From: Candidatus Gemmiger faecavium | Lineage (GTDB): Bacteria; Bacillota; Clostridia; Oscillospirales; Ruminococcaceae | DNA length: 64,000 nt | Direction of reading: 5' to 3' | Assembly (NCBI GenBank): GCA_019114415.1 | Contig: DXFO01000040.1 | Coordinates: 95,870-159,869 of the forward strand | Shown here: piece by piece, positions 46,328 through 54,838 of the stretch | Layout of the letters: every line of letters starts with the position of its first letter | Numbering within the stretch: position 1 is the stretch's first letter | Translations under genes and position numbers: made by a program | The notes under the pieces: model-generated | The model's database searches: none | Told to the model about the DNA's origin: nothing | The model's input: only the letters and a program-made list of their open reading frames with translations

Positions 46328-46885
46328 TTACCTCTCCTGATAGACGGCACGGGCGCCGCCGATGTATTTGGGACGGCAGCGGGCGCACAGGATGTGCGCC
46401 TGGCCGATGTGGTCAAAGCTGAGCCGAACCGGAACAGACACCCGGCGCAGATGCATGCCGATCAGGGTGCCGCCGATGTCGATGCCCGCCCCGGCACGGA
46501 CTTCCTCCACCAGCACCGGTTCCCGGAAAGCCTGCCAGCAGTTGGTGGCCCAGCTGCCCCCTGCGTGGGGCTGGGGGATGGCGTTGACTTCCTCGTAGCC
46601 GTAGCGGTCGGCGGCTTCCCGCTCAATGACGATGGCACGGTTGAGATGCTCGCAGCACTGGGCGGCCAGATACACGCCCCGGGCCCGCAGGGTGGGCAAT
46701 ACGCCGTCCAGAACGGCCTTGGCGGCCTCCATGCTGCTGTCCTTGCCGATGTGTCCGCCCACGATCTCGCTGCTGGAACAGCCGATGACAAAAATATCGC
46801 CGGCCCGGAGCTGCGCGGTGTTCAGCAGTTCCTCCACGGCCTGACGGGATTGACGGGTGATGGTGAGCAATGCTTCACTGTCCAT
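46328..46885 (-). CDS. TIGR01440/DUF436 family protein
   Basis: GDIFVIGCSSSEIVGGHIGKDSSMEAAKAVLDG, AAQCCEHLNRAIVIEREAADRYG. Confidence 0.85.
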   Translation of the reverse strand: MDSEALLTITRQSRQAVEELLNTAQLRAGDIFVIGCSSSEIVGGHIGKDSSMEAAKAVLDGVLPTLRARGVYLAAQCCEHLNRAIVIEREAADRYGYEEVNAIPQPHAGGSWATNCWQAFREPVLVEEVRAGAGIDIGGTLIGMHLRRVSVPVRLSFDHIGQAHILCARCRPKYIGGARAVYQER

Positions 46886-46909
46886 GGGGTATCCTTCCTT
46901 TCCTGCAAA

Positions 46910-47404
46910 TCAGAACAGATACATTCCGGCCAGCCCGGCCAGCCCGCCAAAGGCCAGCCCGGCCAGCACATCGCTGGGATAATGGACACCGGACAAGACC
47001 CGGGTCACGGCGATCAGCAGGGCAAGCACCGCCCCGGCAATGCCCAAAGGCGGGCAGACCGCCCATGCCGCCGCCGCAATGACCGCCGCACTGAAAGAGT
47101 GGCGGCTGGGCATGCTTTTTCCCACCGTATCCTTGGGGAACAGCGGGGGAACGCCCAGCGTCTCGTAGGGGCGGGGGCGGTTGATGGCGGCGCGCAGGGC
47201 CGTGCCGGAGACGAACACGACGCAGGTCACGATCAGCACCTGCCAGAACCGGACATCCCGGTCCAGTGCCAGCCAGCCCAGCAGCCCGGCATACAAAATG
47301 TAGATGCACACCACCGACCCCTGCGCGGTAAAACGGATCAGGCGGCATAGAGCGGGGCGGGCTTTGAGCCAGTCCAGCATGGCCCGGTAACGCGCAGCAG
47401 TCAA
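46910..47404 (-). CDS. phosphatase PAP2 family membrane protein
   Basis: KSMPSRHSFSAAVIAAAAW, RVLSGVHYPSDVLAG; TTG start inferred from SD agggagg. Confidence 0.88.
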   Translation of the reverse strand: MTAARYRAMLDWLKARPALCRLIRFTAQGSVVCIYILYAGLLGWLALDRDVRFWQVLIVTCVVFVSGTALRAAINRPRPYETLGVPPLFPKDTVGKSMPSRHSFSAAVIAAAAWAVCPPLGIAGAVLALLIAVTRVLSGVHYPSDVLAGLAFGGLAGLAGMYLF

Positions 47405-47600
47405 AGATGTGTCCTCCCTGTTTTGTGGTGGGGCGGAGCATTCCGCGCCCCGCCCGTTTCTACCTGTAAGGATAGCACCGGCAGGCACCCTTGTCAAACA
47501 GGGCGGGTTGCGTGGCGGGCCGCCTTTGCTTATAATAGAGGTGCGCACGGTATGGCCGTGTACCACACTTCTCCGCAACCGGAAGGAGGAATGGCAGACC

Positions 47601-48944
47601 TTGTTTGAATTTGCCAACGCATTGCTGGCGGCACTGTTTCTGGCCGCCGTTTTTGATATGTTTGCTGCCCTGCGCGCCGCGCCGGAGCGGGGTTTTGGCC
47701 GGGTAAAAGCCGCGGTGAGCGGCCTTTGGCGGCAGGAGCATTACCTGTTCGGCGGCTGGGGGGCGTCCTGGCGGCAGAAGGCGGGGGAATGGCTGTTTGC
47801 CATTGGTCTTGCCGCCTATGAGGTCAGCGTCTGCTTCTGCAACAGTATGGCCAGGGAAAACTGGGCCTGGGTGCAGGGCACCTTGGCGCCCATCCTGGAC
47901 TGGACGGCATTTCTCTGCTTCGGCATCAAGATCTTGTTCGGCACGCGGTACACCTGGCGGTCGCTGGGTGTGGCGGGGTGCCTGTACTTCATTGCACGGT
48001 GGGTCTACTTCAACTGCCATAACATCTGGTGGATCGGCCTGGTGGTGGCGGTGCTGGCGGCCAAGGGCGTGGCGCTGAAAAAGCCGCTGCGGGCCTATCT
48101 CATTGCCGGTACGGCGGCGGTGGGCCTGGTGGTGGCGCTGCACTTTGCGGGCATCGTCGCCCCGGATATGGTCAGTGAGCGCGTGGGCGAGTACCGGGGG
48201 ACCTTCGGCTACGGCCACCCCAACACCTTTGGCGGGCTGGTCTTTGGCCTGACCATGGCCTACGCCATGCTGCGTGCCAAAAAGGTCCGCTGGCTGGACG
48301 TGGCCGTGGTGGGCGCGCTGGGGACCTTCCTCTGGGTGGGGCCGGCCTCCCGCAGTGCGGCGATGTCCACGTTTTTGCTGACGGTGCTGCTGGCGGTATA
48401 TAAGGTGTTCCCGCGCCTGTTTGCCGGAAAGCATCTGCCCAAAGTGGCGGCGGCACTGGTGCCGCTGGTGGCGGCGGTCAGCTTCCTGCTGCCCCTGCCG
48501 CTGGTCAAAATTGGTCCCTGGAACAGCGATTTCGGCCCCGCGTGGCTGGCAAAGATCGACGGCCTGCTGACCAACCGGCTCTCCCTGACCTGGAGCGCCT
48601 ACTATCTTCTGGACATCAAGATTGCCGGCCAGGTGCTGGACGACTGGCCCCCGCTGGACAACTCCTTTGCCTTTGCATTGTACCAGTTCGGCCCGGTTAT
48701 GGCGCTTATCATCGGGGTGCTGTTCGCCGTCGCCCTGTGGGGCCTGGCCCGCACCCGCCGTATCCCGGAACTGCTCTGCCTGACCGTCATGCTGGTCTAC
48801 GCTTATATGGAGTGCCAGAGCTTCCACCTGACCACCAACCCCACGGTACTGCTGCTGTGCGGCGCGGTGTTTGCCCTGGCACCCTCCCGCTGGCCGGGTC
48901 TGGAGGATGCCCCGCCCGAACACGGCACACCGACGGTAGAATGA
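47601..48944 (+). CDS. O-antigen ligase/polymerase-like multi-TM protein
   Basis: Multi-TM, YRGTFGYGHPNTFGGLVFGLTMAYAML and WVGPASRSAAMSTFLL typical of Wzy/WaaL-like; TTG start inferred. Confidence 0.65.
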   Translation: MFEFANALLAALFLAAVFDMFAALRAAPERGFGRVKAAVSGLWRQEHYLFGGWGASWRQKAGEWLFAIGLAAYEVSVCFCNSMARENWAWVQGTLAPILDWTAFLCFGIKILFGTRYTWRSLGVAGCLYFIARWVYFNCHNIWWIGLVVAVLAAKGVALKKPLRAYLIAGTAAVGLVVALHFAGIVAPDMVSERVGEYRGTFGYGHPNTFGGLVFGLTMAYAMLRAKKVRWLDVAVVGALGTFLWVGPASRSAAMSTFLLTVLLAVYKVFPRLFAGKHLPKVAAALVPLVAAVSFLLPLPLVKIGPWNSDFGPAWLAKIDGLLTNRLSLTWSAYYLLDIKIAGQVLDDWPPLDNSFAFALYQFGPVMALIIGVLFAVALWGLARTRRIPELLCLTVMLVYAYMECQSFHLTTNPTVLLLCGAVFALAPSRWPGLEDAPPEHGTPTVE

Positions 48945-48948
48945 CCTA

Positions 48949-49000
48949 TAAAAAAATCCCCGCGCTTTCCCGATGCAATGGAAAGCGCGGGGATTTTTTG
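48949..49000. terminator. bidirectional terminator
   Basis: aaaaaaatccccgcgctttcc cgatgcaat ggaaagcgcggggatttttt. Confidence 0.92.
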
Positions 49001-49088
49001 TACGGCGGCACCGGACAAAGTGCAGACCGGCGCCGCCAGGACGGGCGGAGTCAGGGAAAAGTGCCGTCCCGCCCGTGGGAAACAGAAC

Positions 49089-49742
49089 TCAATCGGTGGG
49101 CCAGATGCCTGCGTCGGCCAGGTCGGCGCTGACCTCGGTGTCGGTTTCGGATTGTCCGGCGTCGGCTGCGGTCTCCTGGGCGTCACCGGAGGTGTCGGCG
49201 CTTACTTCGGTGCTCTCCTCATTGGCGGCAGCGCTGACTTCGGTGCCGGCTGCTTCATTCTCCGCCATGGTCTGGGCGGCGGAGATCAGCCCGCTGACCT
49301 CCCCGGAGGGCTTCTCCAAAAGATACGCCCCGATGGCCTGGGTCTTATAGACCAGCAGCACGCAGTAGCAGTCGGTCTCGCCGTCGGACAAAGCGGGGCA
49401 GAGCACCGTCCATTTTTCCACCGTCTTGCCCTTGTAGTCGGCCAGGCTCATGCCGCTCTCGCCCACCACCTGGTCAAAGGCGGTAAAGCTGTCGTCCCAC
49501 TTTTTCGGAATCTTGACCTTATCCACCGCGGCGCTGGCCAGATCCACCTCAAAGCCGTGGCCGGTGAAAAACTCGGCAATATCCTGGGTCGTCTCGATGC
49601 CGGACTCGGCCGCCGCCCCAGTCGTCACCGTCTCGCCTGAAAAATGTACCGCCGCCGCAATGGCGCCGGTCAGGCAGACGGCGCACAGCGCAAGCGCCCC
49701 GGCCTGACGCAGACCGGGCTTTGTCATGGTAAACAGAAACAT
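49089..49742 (-). CDS. DUF4830-like secreted/membrane protein
   Basis: N-terminal signal/TM, FFTGHGFEVDLASAAVDKVKIPKKWDDSFTAFDQVVGESGMSLADYKGKTVEKWTV, VLLVYKTQAIGAYL. Confidence 0.6.
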   Translation of the reverse strand: MFLFTMTKPGLRQAGALALCAVCLTGAIAAAVHFSGETVTTGAAAESGIETTQDIAEFFTGHGFEVDLASAAVDKVKIPKKWDDSFTAFDQVVGESGMSLADYKGKTVEKWTVLCPALSDGETDCYCVLLVYKTQAIGAYLLEKPSGEVSGLISAAQTMAENEAAGTEVSAAANEESTEVSADTSGDAQETAADAGQSETDTEVSADLADAGIWPTD

Positions 49743-49856
49743 AGGTGCCGCCCCCTTGGTGCGTGCGGCGGCGCACTGCTCCGTACCGGATGCACGGGCC
49801 TGCCGCCGCTTTTGTTACCCTATCTGTATGCCGCGGGGCGGGGGAGTATTCCCCTC

Positions 49857-50864
49857 TCAGGCGGGGCGTCTGCCCTGGGTGCGGTACAGGTCGCACAACC
49901 GGCGGCCCAGACTGCCCAGACTGCGGGCGCAGGCGGCGGCACGGCCGTTTTTGGCAAGGTCGGGCCAGGCCCCGCCCAGAATGTCCCCGATGGCGGCCCG
50001 GAACCCCGCCACGTCGTATCGTTTGAGGACCTCCCGCCCGTCGGAGAGCCAGCCCTCGTAGACGGGAATATCCCGTACCACCACCGGCACGCCGCAGGCC
50101 AGGGCCTCCAATACCACGATGCCCTCGGTCTCCTCGTGGCTGCAAAAGACAAAGGCGTCGGCGCCGCAGTAGGCGTCCCGCAGGGCTTCCTGATCCACAA
50201 AGCCCGCAAAGTGCAGGTTGCCCGGCGCGGCGGCCATGGCCTCCCGCACCCGGGCGGGGGTCAGGGCGGGCTCGGTGTAGCCGAACCAGAAGAAACAGAC
50301 CTCCGGCATGGCCCGGGCCAGCTCGATGTAGTCGAGGATGCCCTTGCGCTCAAAGTAATGTCCCACGCTCACCACCACCGGCTGATCGTCGGAGAGCTGG
50401 CGCGCCCGGCGAAAAGCGGCGCGCCGCGCCGGGTCGGGGGCAAAAAAGTCGGTGTCCACGCCGTTGGACAGGACGCAGACCGGCTTTTTCAGGTGATAGC
50501 TTTCCAAAATCTGTCGGGAGTAGGGGGTGGGGGTGATGATGAAGTCCCCCAGATCGTAGCAGAAGCGGATCCACCGCCCGAACAGCGGCGCCAGCAGGTT
50601 GGACCCCACAAAGGAATCCCGGAAATCCTGCATGGTGGAATGGCCGTAGTAGACCACCGTCTCGCCCCGCATCCGGGCGCGCAGGGCGGCAAAGACCGCG
50701 TCGGGCAGAACGGTGTTGATGTGTACCGCGTCGGCGGGACCGTCCCAGGACTCGGTCACGGCCACGCCCGCCTGTTCCAGCATGGTTTTCTGGTGGTAAA
50801 AGGCCTGACCCACGCCGCTGCGGCGCACCAGGCCAAGGGAACCGTTATACAGATGTACCCGCAT
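49857..50864 (-). CDS. glycosyltransferase family 4 protein
   Basis: VVVSVGHYFERKGILDYIELAR, ADAFVFCSHEETEGIVVLEALACGVPVVVRDIPVY. Confidence 0.92.
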   Translation of the reverse strand: MRVHLYNGSLGLVRRSGVGQAFYHQKTMLEQAGVAVTESWDGPADAVHINTVLPDAVFAALRARMRGETVVYYGHSTMQDFRDSFVGSNLLAPLFGRWIRFCYDLGDFIITPTPYSRQILESYHLKKPVCVLSNGVDTDFFAPDPARRAAFRRARQLSDDQPVVVSVGHYFERKGILDYIELARAMPEVCFFWFGYTEPALTPARVREAMAAAPGNLHFAGFVDQEALRDAYCGADAFVFCSHEETEGIVVLEALACGVPVVVRDIPVYEGWLSDGREVLKRYDVAGFRAAIGDILGGAWPDLAKNGRAAACARSLGSLGRRLCDLYRTQGRRPA

Positions 50865-50901
50865 GAGAAAAACCTCCGATCAAAGGGATAAAAACGTGAG
50901 G

Positions 50902-51498
50902 TCACCGCCACAGACCCAGCACCTGCTGGAACAAAACCGTCAGGCCCAGGCTGTACATGGCAATGGCAAAGGGCTTGCACAGCAGGATGATGGCGGTGTA
51001 CAGCCGCCAGGAAATTTCGGTGGTGCCGGCCAGGAAACACAGATAGTCGTCCGGGGCCACGGGGATAAAAATGAGAAAGGCAAACCACCGGGCAAACCGG
51101 CCGCGCTCATTGCTCCAGCGGTCGTAGCGGTCGATCATCTCCCGGGGGAACATGCGGTAGAGCAAGGGCCGTCCGCAGCTGCGGGCAATGGCAAAGGCCG
51201 CCAGGCTGCCCGCGCAGATGCCGATATAATTGTACAGAAACCCGTACCATGGCCCGAAGAGGATGACCCCGGCGAGACACCCCAGCCCACCTGGCAGGAT
51301 GGGTACCACCACCTGCACGGCCTGGAACAGGATGAACACCGCCGCCCCCGCCGCGCCGAAACTGCCCACAAAGGTGCGCAGCCGTTCCTGGGAGGTCAGA
51401 AGCCCCTGCTGCCAGAACCAGATCCCCAGCACCACACAGGCGATAAGCCCGGCGATGGAAAGGTACTGCATCCATTTTGCCGACATACTTTTTGCCAT
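50902..51498 (-). CDS. TVP38/TMEM64 family (VTT domain) membrane protein
   Basis: VVPILPGGLGCLAGVILFGPWYGFLYNYIGICAGSLAAFAIARSCGRPL. Confidence 0.88.
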   Translation of the reverse strand: MAKSMSAKWMQYLSIAGLIACVVLGIWFWQQGLLTSQERLRTFVGSFGAAGAAVFILFQAVQVVVPILPGGLGCLAGVILFGPWYGFLYNYIGICAGSLAAFAIARSCGRPLLYRMFPREMIDRYDRWSNERGRFARWFAFLIFIPVAPDDYLCFLAGTTEISWRLYTAIILLCKPFAIAMYSLGLTVLFQQVLGLWR

Positions 51499-51527
51499 CC
51501 TTCTCTTCCTTTCCGGTACGGGACCGA

Positions 51528-52742
51528 TCAGCGGCGGGGCAGCCCGGCGGGCAGCGGCACGGGCAGGGCCGGGAAAGGCCGTGCCTGTGCGCCGCGGGCA
51601 AGGCAGGCCTCGCGGTAAAGTGCTTCTGCGCTCAAAGCAAAGTTCTGGGCGGTGAACCGGCGGGAATGCCGGGCCGAGGCCGCGCCCATGGCGGCCCGGC
51701 GTGCGGGATCGGCGGCCAGCGCCTTCAGGGCGGTGCAGAACTCGTCGCCGGTGCGCCAGAGGACTCCGTTTTCCCCGGGGAGGACCACGCCCTCCAGGCA
51801 GGGATCGTCCCGGCAGAGCAGCGGCAGGCCGCAGGTCATGGCCTCAAAATAGGTCAGGCCCTGGGTCTCGCTGGAGGACGCACTGACGAACACATCCCCC
51901 AGCCGGTAATAGTCCGGCACCCGGGCGGGGGATACCATGCCGGTGAACACCACCGCTCCGGCGGGCAGGCCCAGGCTGCGGGCGCGCTGTTCCAGCCGGG
52001 CCTGGTCGGGGCCGCCGCCCACCAGAAGCAGCGTCACCGGGGCATCGCCCAGGGCTGCCCGGCAGTCCAGCAGCTCGTCAATGTTTTTCTCCCGCGCCAG
52101 CCGTCCCAGGGAGATGGCCACGCAGTTGCCCTCCGGGATGCCCAGCGCCCGGCGGCGGGCGGTGATCTCCTCCCCGGGCAGGGGGCGGTCAAAGCGCTCG
52201 GTGTCGATGCCGGTGGGGATGACCCGCACCGGCGTGCGGACGCCGTAGCTTTGAAGCAGGTTGCTGACCTTGAGGCTGGGGGCGATGACCGCATCGGTGC
52301 GGGCCAGCACCGCCCGGGTGAAGCCCTTGACCAGCAGCCGGCCCCAGCGGCGGCTGGGGGAGAAGTAATGGGTATAGTCTTCGTAGACGGTATGATAGGT
52401 ATGCACCAGGGGCGCGCCGCAGGCCCGGGCAATGCGGCGGGCGGGGGCAAAGGTGCTGAACTCGCACTGACTGTGGACCACGTCGGGGCGCCAGTCGATG
52501 AGCTGCTGGATCACCGTCCGGGGGGAGGGCGCCAGCAGCCGCGCGCCGGGGTAGATGCGTCCCGCATCCAGCGAGCCCAACGCATAGACGCTGCCTGCCT
52601 GGTGGTCGCGGCCGTCGCCCGAAAGGGTCAGGATGCGGACGTCGTGGCCGCGGCGGGACAGCTCCTTCTGCAAGGTCAGAACAGAGGTGACCACGCCGTT
52701 GACGGCGGGAATATACCAGTCGGATGTAATCAGAATCTTCAT
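51528..52742 (-). CDS. glycosyltransferase family 4 protein (diacylglycerol glucosyltransferase-like)
   Basis: MKILITSDWYIPAVNGVVTSVLTLQKELSRRGHDV, HTYHTVYEDYTHY, FVSASSSETQGLTYFEAMTCGLPLL. Confidence 0.93.
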   Translation of the reverse strand: MKILITSDWYIPAVNGVVTSVLTLQKELSRRGHDVRILTLSGDGRDHQAGSVYALGSLDAGRIYPGARLLAPSPRTVIQQLIDWRPDVVHSQCEFSTFAPARRIARACGAPLVHTYHTVYEDYTHYFSPSRRWGRLLVKGFTRAVLARTDAVIAPSLKVSNLLQSYGVRTPVRVIPTGIDTERFDRPLPGEEITARRRALGIPEGNCVAISLGRLAREKNIDELLDCRAALGDAPVTLLLVGGGPDQARLEQRARSLGLPAGAVVFTGMVSPARVPDYYRLGDVFVSASSSETQGLTYFEAMTCGLPLLCRDDPCLEGVVLPGENGVLWRTGDEFCTALKALAADPARRAAMGAASARHSRRFTAQNFALSAEALYREACLARGAQARPFPALPVPLPAGLPRR

Positions 52743-52919
52743 TGTAAAATCCTCACATGGGGTCCGGCGGGGCAGGGTCCGCAGCGCACGCCGGATCAGG
52801 TTTTTCGTTCCTTGTCCATTGAGACGAGACAAGCAAATCGGATTGAGCAGCGGCGGCGGAATTTTACAACTTGATGATATCTGCAACTGCAAAATGCGAT
52901 GATTTGCGACGTATTGACG

Positions 52920-52978
52920 CAAAAAAAGAACGGACGGCGCCGCGCGGGACAAAACCCGAAAAACGCGGCGCCGTCCGG
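52920..52978 (-). terminator. terminator of hydrogenase operon
   Basis: Minus strand ggacggcgccgcg ... cgcggcgccgtcc followed by gttcttttttt. Confidence 0.85.
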
Positions 52979-53080
52979 CGCAAGGGGGGAGAAAGGTAAA
53001 AAAATGAGCAGAAAAGTTTTGAGTCAAAGGCCCGGCAAAACACGGTTTGCCCGCGGCCCGGGATGGCCCGAGGTCAGGCG

Positions 53081-54838
53081 TCAGCCCTGGGCGGGCATCT
53101 GCCAGGCATGGTGGTCGGTGTGCAGCAGGGCTTCGGCCTTTTCGCTGCCCGGCTCGCCCAGCTCCTCCCGGTACAGGGCGTTGACCTCCGGGTTTTCATG
53201 GCTGAACCGCACCGTCTGGATGCGGTCGATGTTGTACAGCACTTTGCCGCGCTGGGCCGCTCGCTCCACGTCGTCGGTGTGGATGGGCTGTCCGCCGCCG
53301 CCCGCGCATCCGCCCGGGCAGGCCATGACTTCCACAAAGTCGTAATGGACGCGCCCGGCCTGAAGCTCCGCCAGCAGGCGGCCGGTGTTGGCCAGGCCGC
53401 TGACCACGGCGGTGCGGACCACAGCCCCGCTGCCCAGGTCAAATTCGGCTTCGGTCCAGCCGGAAGCCCCGGTGGCGTCCCCGCGCACGGCACGGAAATC
53501 CTCCGGTTTGGGATTGCGGCCGTTGTGCAGGAAGTACGCGGAGCGCAGGGCGGCTTCCATGACGCCGCCCGTGGCGCCGAAGATGACGCCCGCGCCGCTG
53601 TATACCCCCATGGGGGAGTCAAACCCTTCCTCGGGGATGTCCTCGGGGTTGAGTTTCTCCCCACGGATCAGGCGGACAAACTCCCGGGTGGTGAGCACCA
53701 GGTCCACGTCGGGGCCGGCATCGGTGCGCATGGTGGGCAGGTCGCACTCCGACTTTTTTGCCACGCAGGGCATGATGGATACGCTGAAAATTTTGGACGG
53801 GTCCACGCCGATCCGCTTGGCAAAGCTGCTCTTGACCACCGCGCCGAACATCTGCTGGGGGCTCTTGGCGGTGGACAGGCGGTCGGTCCATTCCGGGTAG
53901 TGGCTCTTGAGATAGCGCACCCAGCCCGGGCAGCAGCTGGTGAACATGGGCAGTTCCCGGGTATCCCCGACGGCATAGCGGTGGAGGAATTCGGTGCCTT
54001 CCTCCATGATGGTCAGGTCGGCGGTAAAAGAGGTGTCGAACACATAGTCAAAGCCCAGCCGCCGCAGCACCCCCGCCATACGGTTGACGGTGGCCTTCTC
54101 GGGAGGCAGACCCAGGGACTCGCCCCAGGCGGTGCGCACGGCGGGCGCGATCTGCACCACCGTGATCTTGTCGGGGTCAGCCATGGCCTGGAACAGGCGT
54201 CCGGTGTCGTCCCGCTCCCGCAGAGCGCCCACCGGGCAGTGGGTGATGCACTGGCCGCACAGCACGCAGTCGGATTCCTTGATGCGGCGGTTGTGGCTCA
54301 CATCCACCCGGGTGCGGCTGCCGGTGCCGGACAGATCCCAGACGTTGACGCCCTGGATCTTGTCGCACACCTGGATGCAGCGCATGCACTTGATGCACTT
54401 GTTGGTGTCCCGGTAGAGGGGAAAGTCCCTGGGCCACAGGGCGCGAACGCCGGTGACCAGGTCCTGGGGATAGATGTTGTCCAGGATGCCCAGATCGTTG
54501 GCGATGGTCTGCAGCTGGCAGTTGCCGCTGCGCACGCAGGTGGCGCACTTGCAGTCGTGCTGGGAGAGGATCAGCTCCACGTTGATACGCCGGGTACGGC
54601 GGACGCGGTCGGTGTTGGTGCGGATGTCCATGCCCTCAAAAACGGGGTTGTTGCAGCTGGGGACAAGGTTGCGCTCCCCCGCGATCTCCACACAGCAGAT
54701 GCGGCAGGCGCCGATCTCGTTCAGGCCTTTCAGATAGCACAGGTGAGGGATCTCGACGCCCGCGGCCTTGGCGGCGTTGAGGATGGTGGTGCCCTCCGGC
54801 ACTGCGATGGGGGTGCCGTTGACTGTTACGTTTACCAT
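53081..54838 (-). CDS. [FeFe] hydrogenase catalytic subunit, group A (2Fe-2S, His-type and 2x4Fe-4S accessory domains)
   Basis: H-cluster motifs TSCCPGW, MPCVAKKSE, ACPGGCAGGGGQP; N-terminal 2Fe-2S ferredoxin, HDCKCATCVRSGNCQLQ, CIKCMRCIQVC / CVLCGQCITHCPVGAL. Confidence 0.95.
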   Translation of the reverse strand: MVNVTVNGTPIAVPEGTTILNAAKAAGVEIPHLCYLKGLNEIGACRICCVEIAGERNLVPSCNNPVFEGMDIRTNTDRVRRTRRINVELILSQHDCKCATCVRSGNCQLQTIANDLGILDNIYPQDLVTGVRALWPRDFPLYRDTNKCIKCMRCIQVCDKIQGVNVWDLSGTGSRTRVDVSHNRRIKESDCVLCGQCITHCPVGALRERDDTGRLFQAMADPDKITVVQIAPAVRTAWGESLGLPPEKATVNRMAGVLRRLGFDYVFDTSFTADLTIMEEGTEFLHRYAVGDTRELPMFTSCCPGWVRYLKSHYPEWTDRLSTAKSPQQMFGAVVKSSFAKRIGVDPSKIFSVSIMPCVAKKSECDLPTMRTDAGPDVDLVLTTREFVRLIRGEKLNPEDIPEEGFDSPMGVYSGAGVIFGATGGVMEAALRSAYFLHNGRNPKPEDFRAVRGDATGASGWTEAEFDLGSGAVVRTAVVSGLANTGRLLAELQAGRVHYDFVEVMACPGGCAGGGGQPIHTDDVERAAQRGKVLYNIDRIQTVRFSHENPEVNALYREELGEPGSEKAEALLHTDHHAWQMPAQG

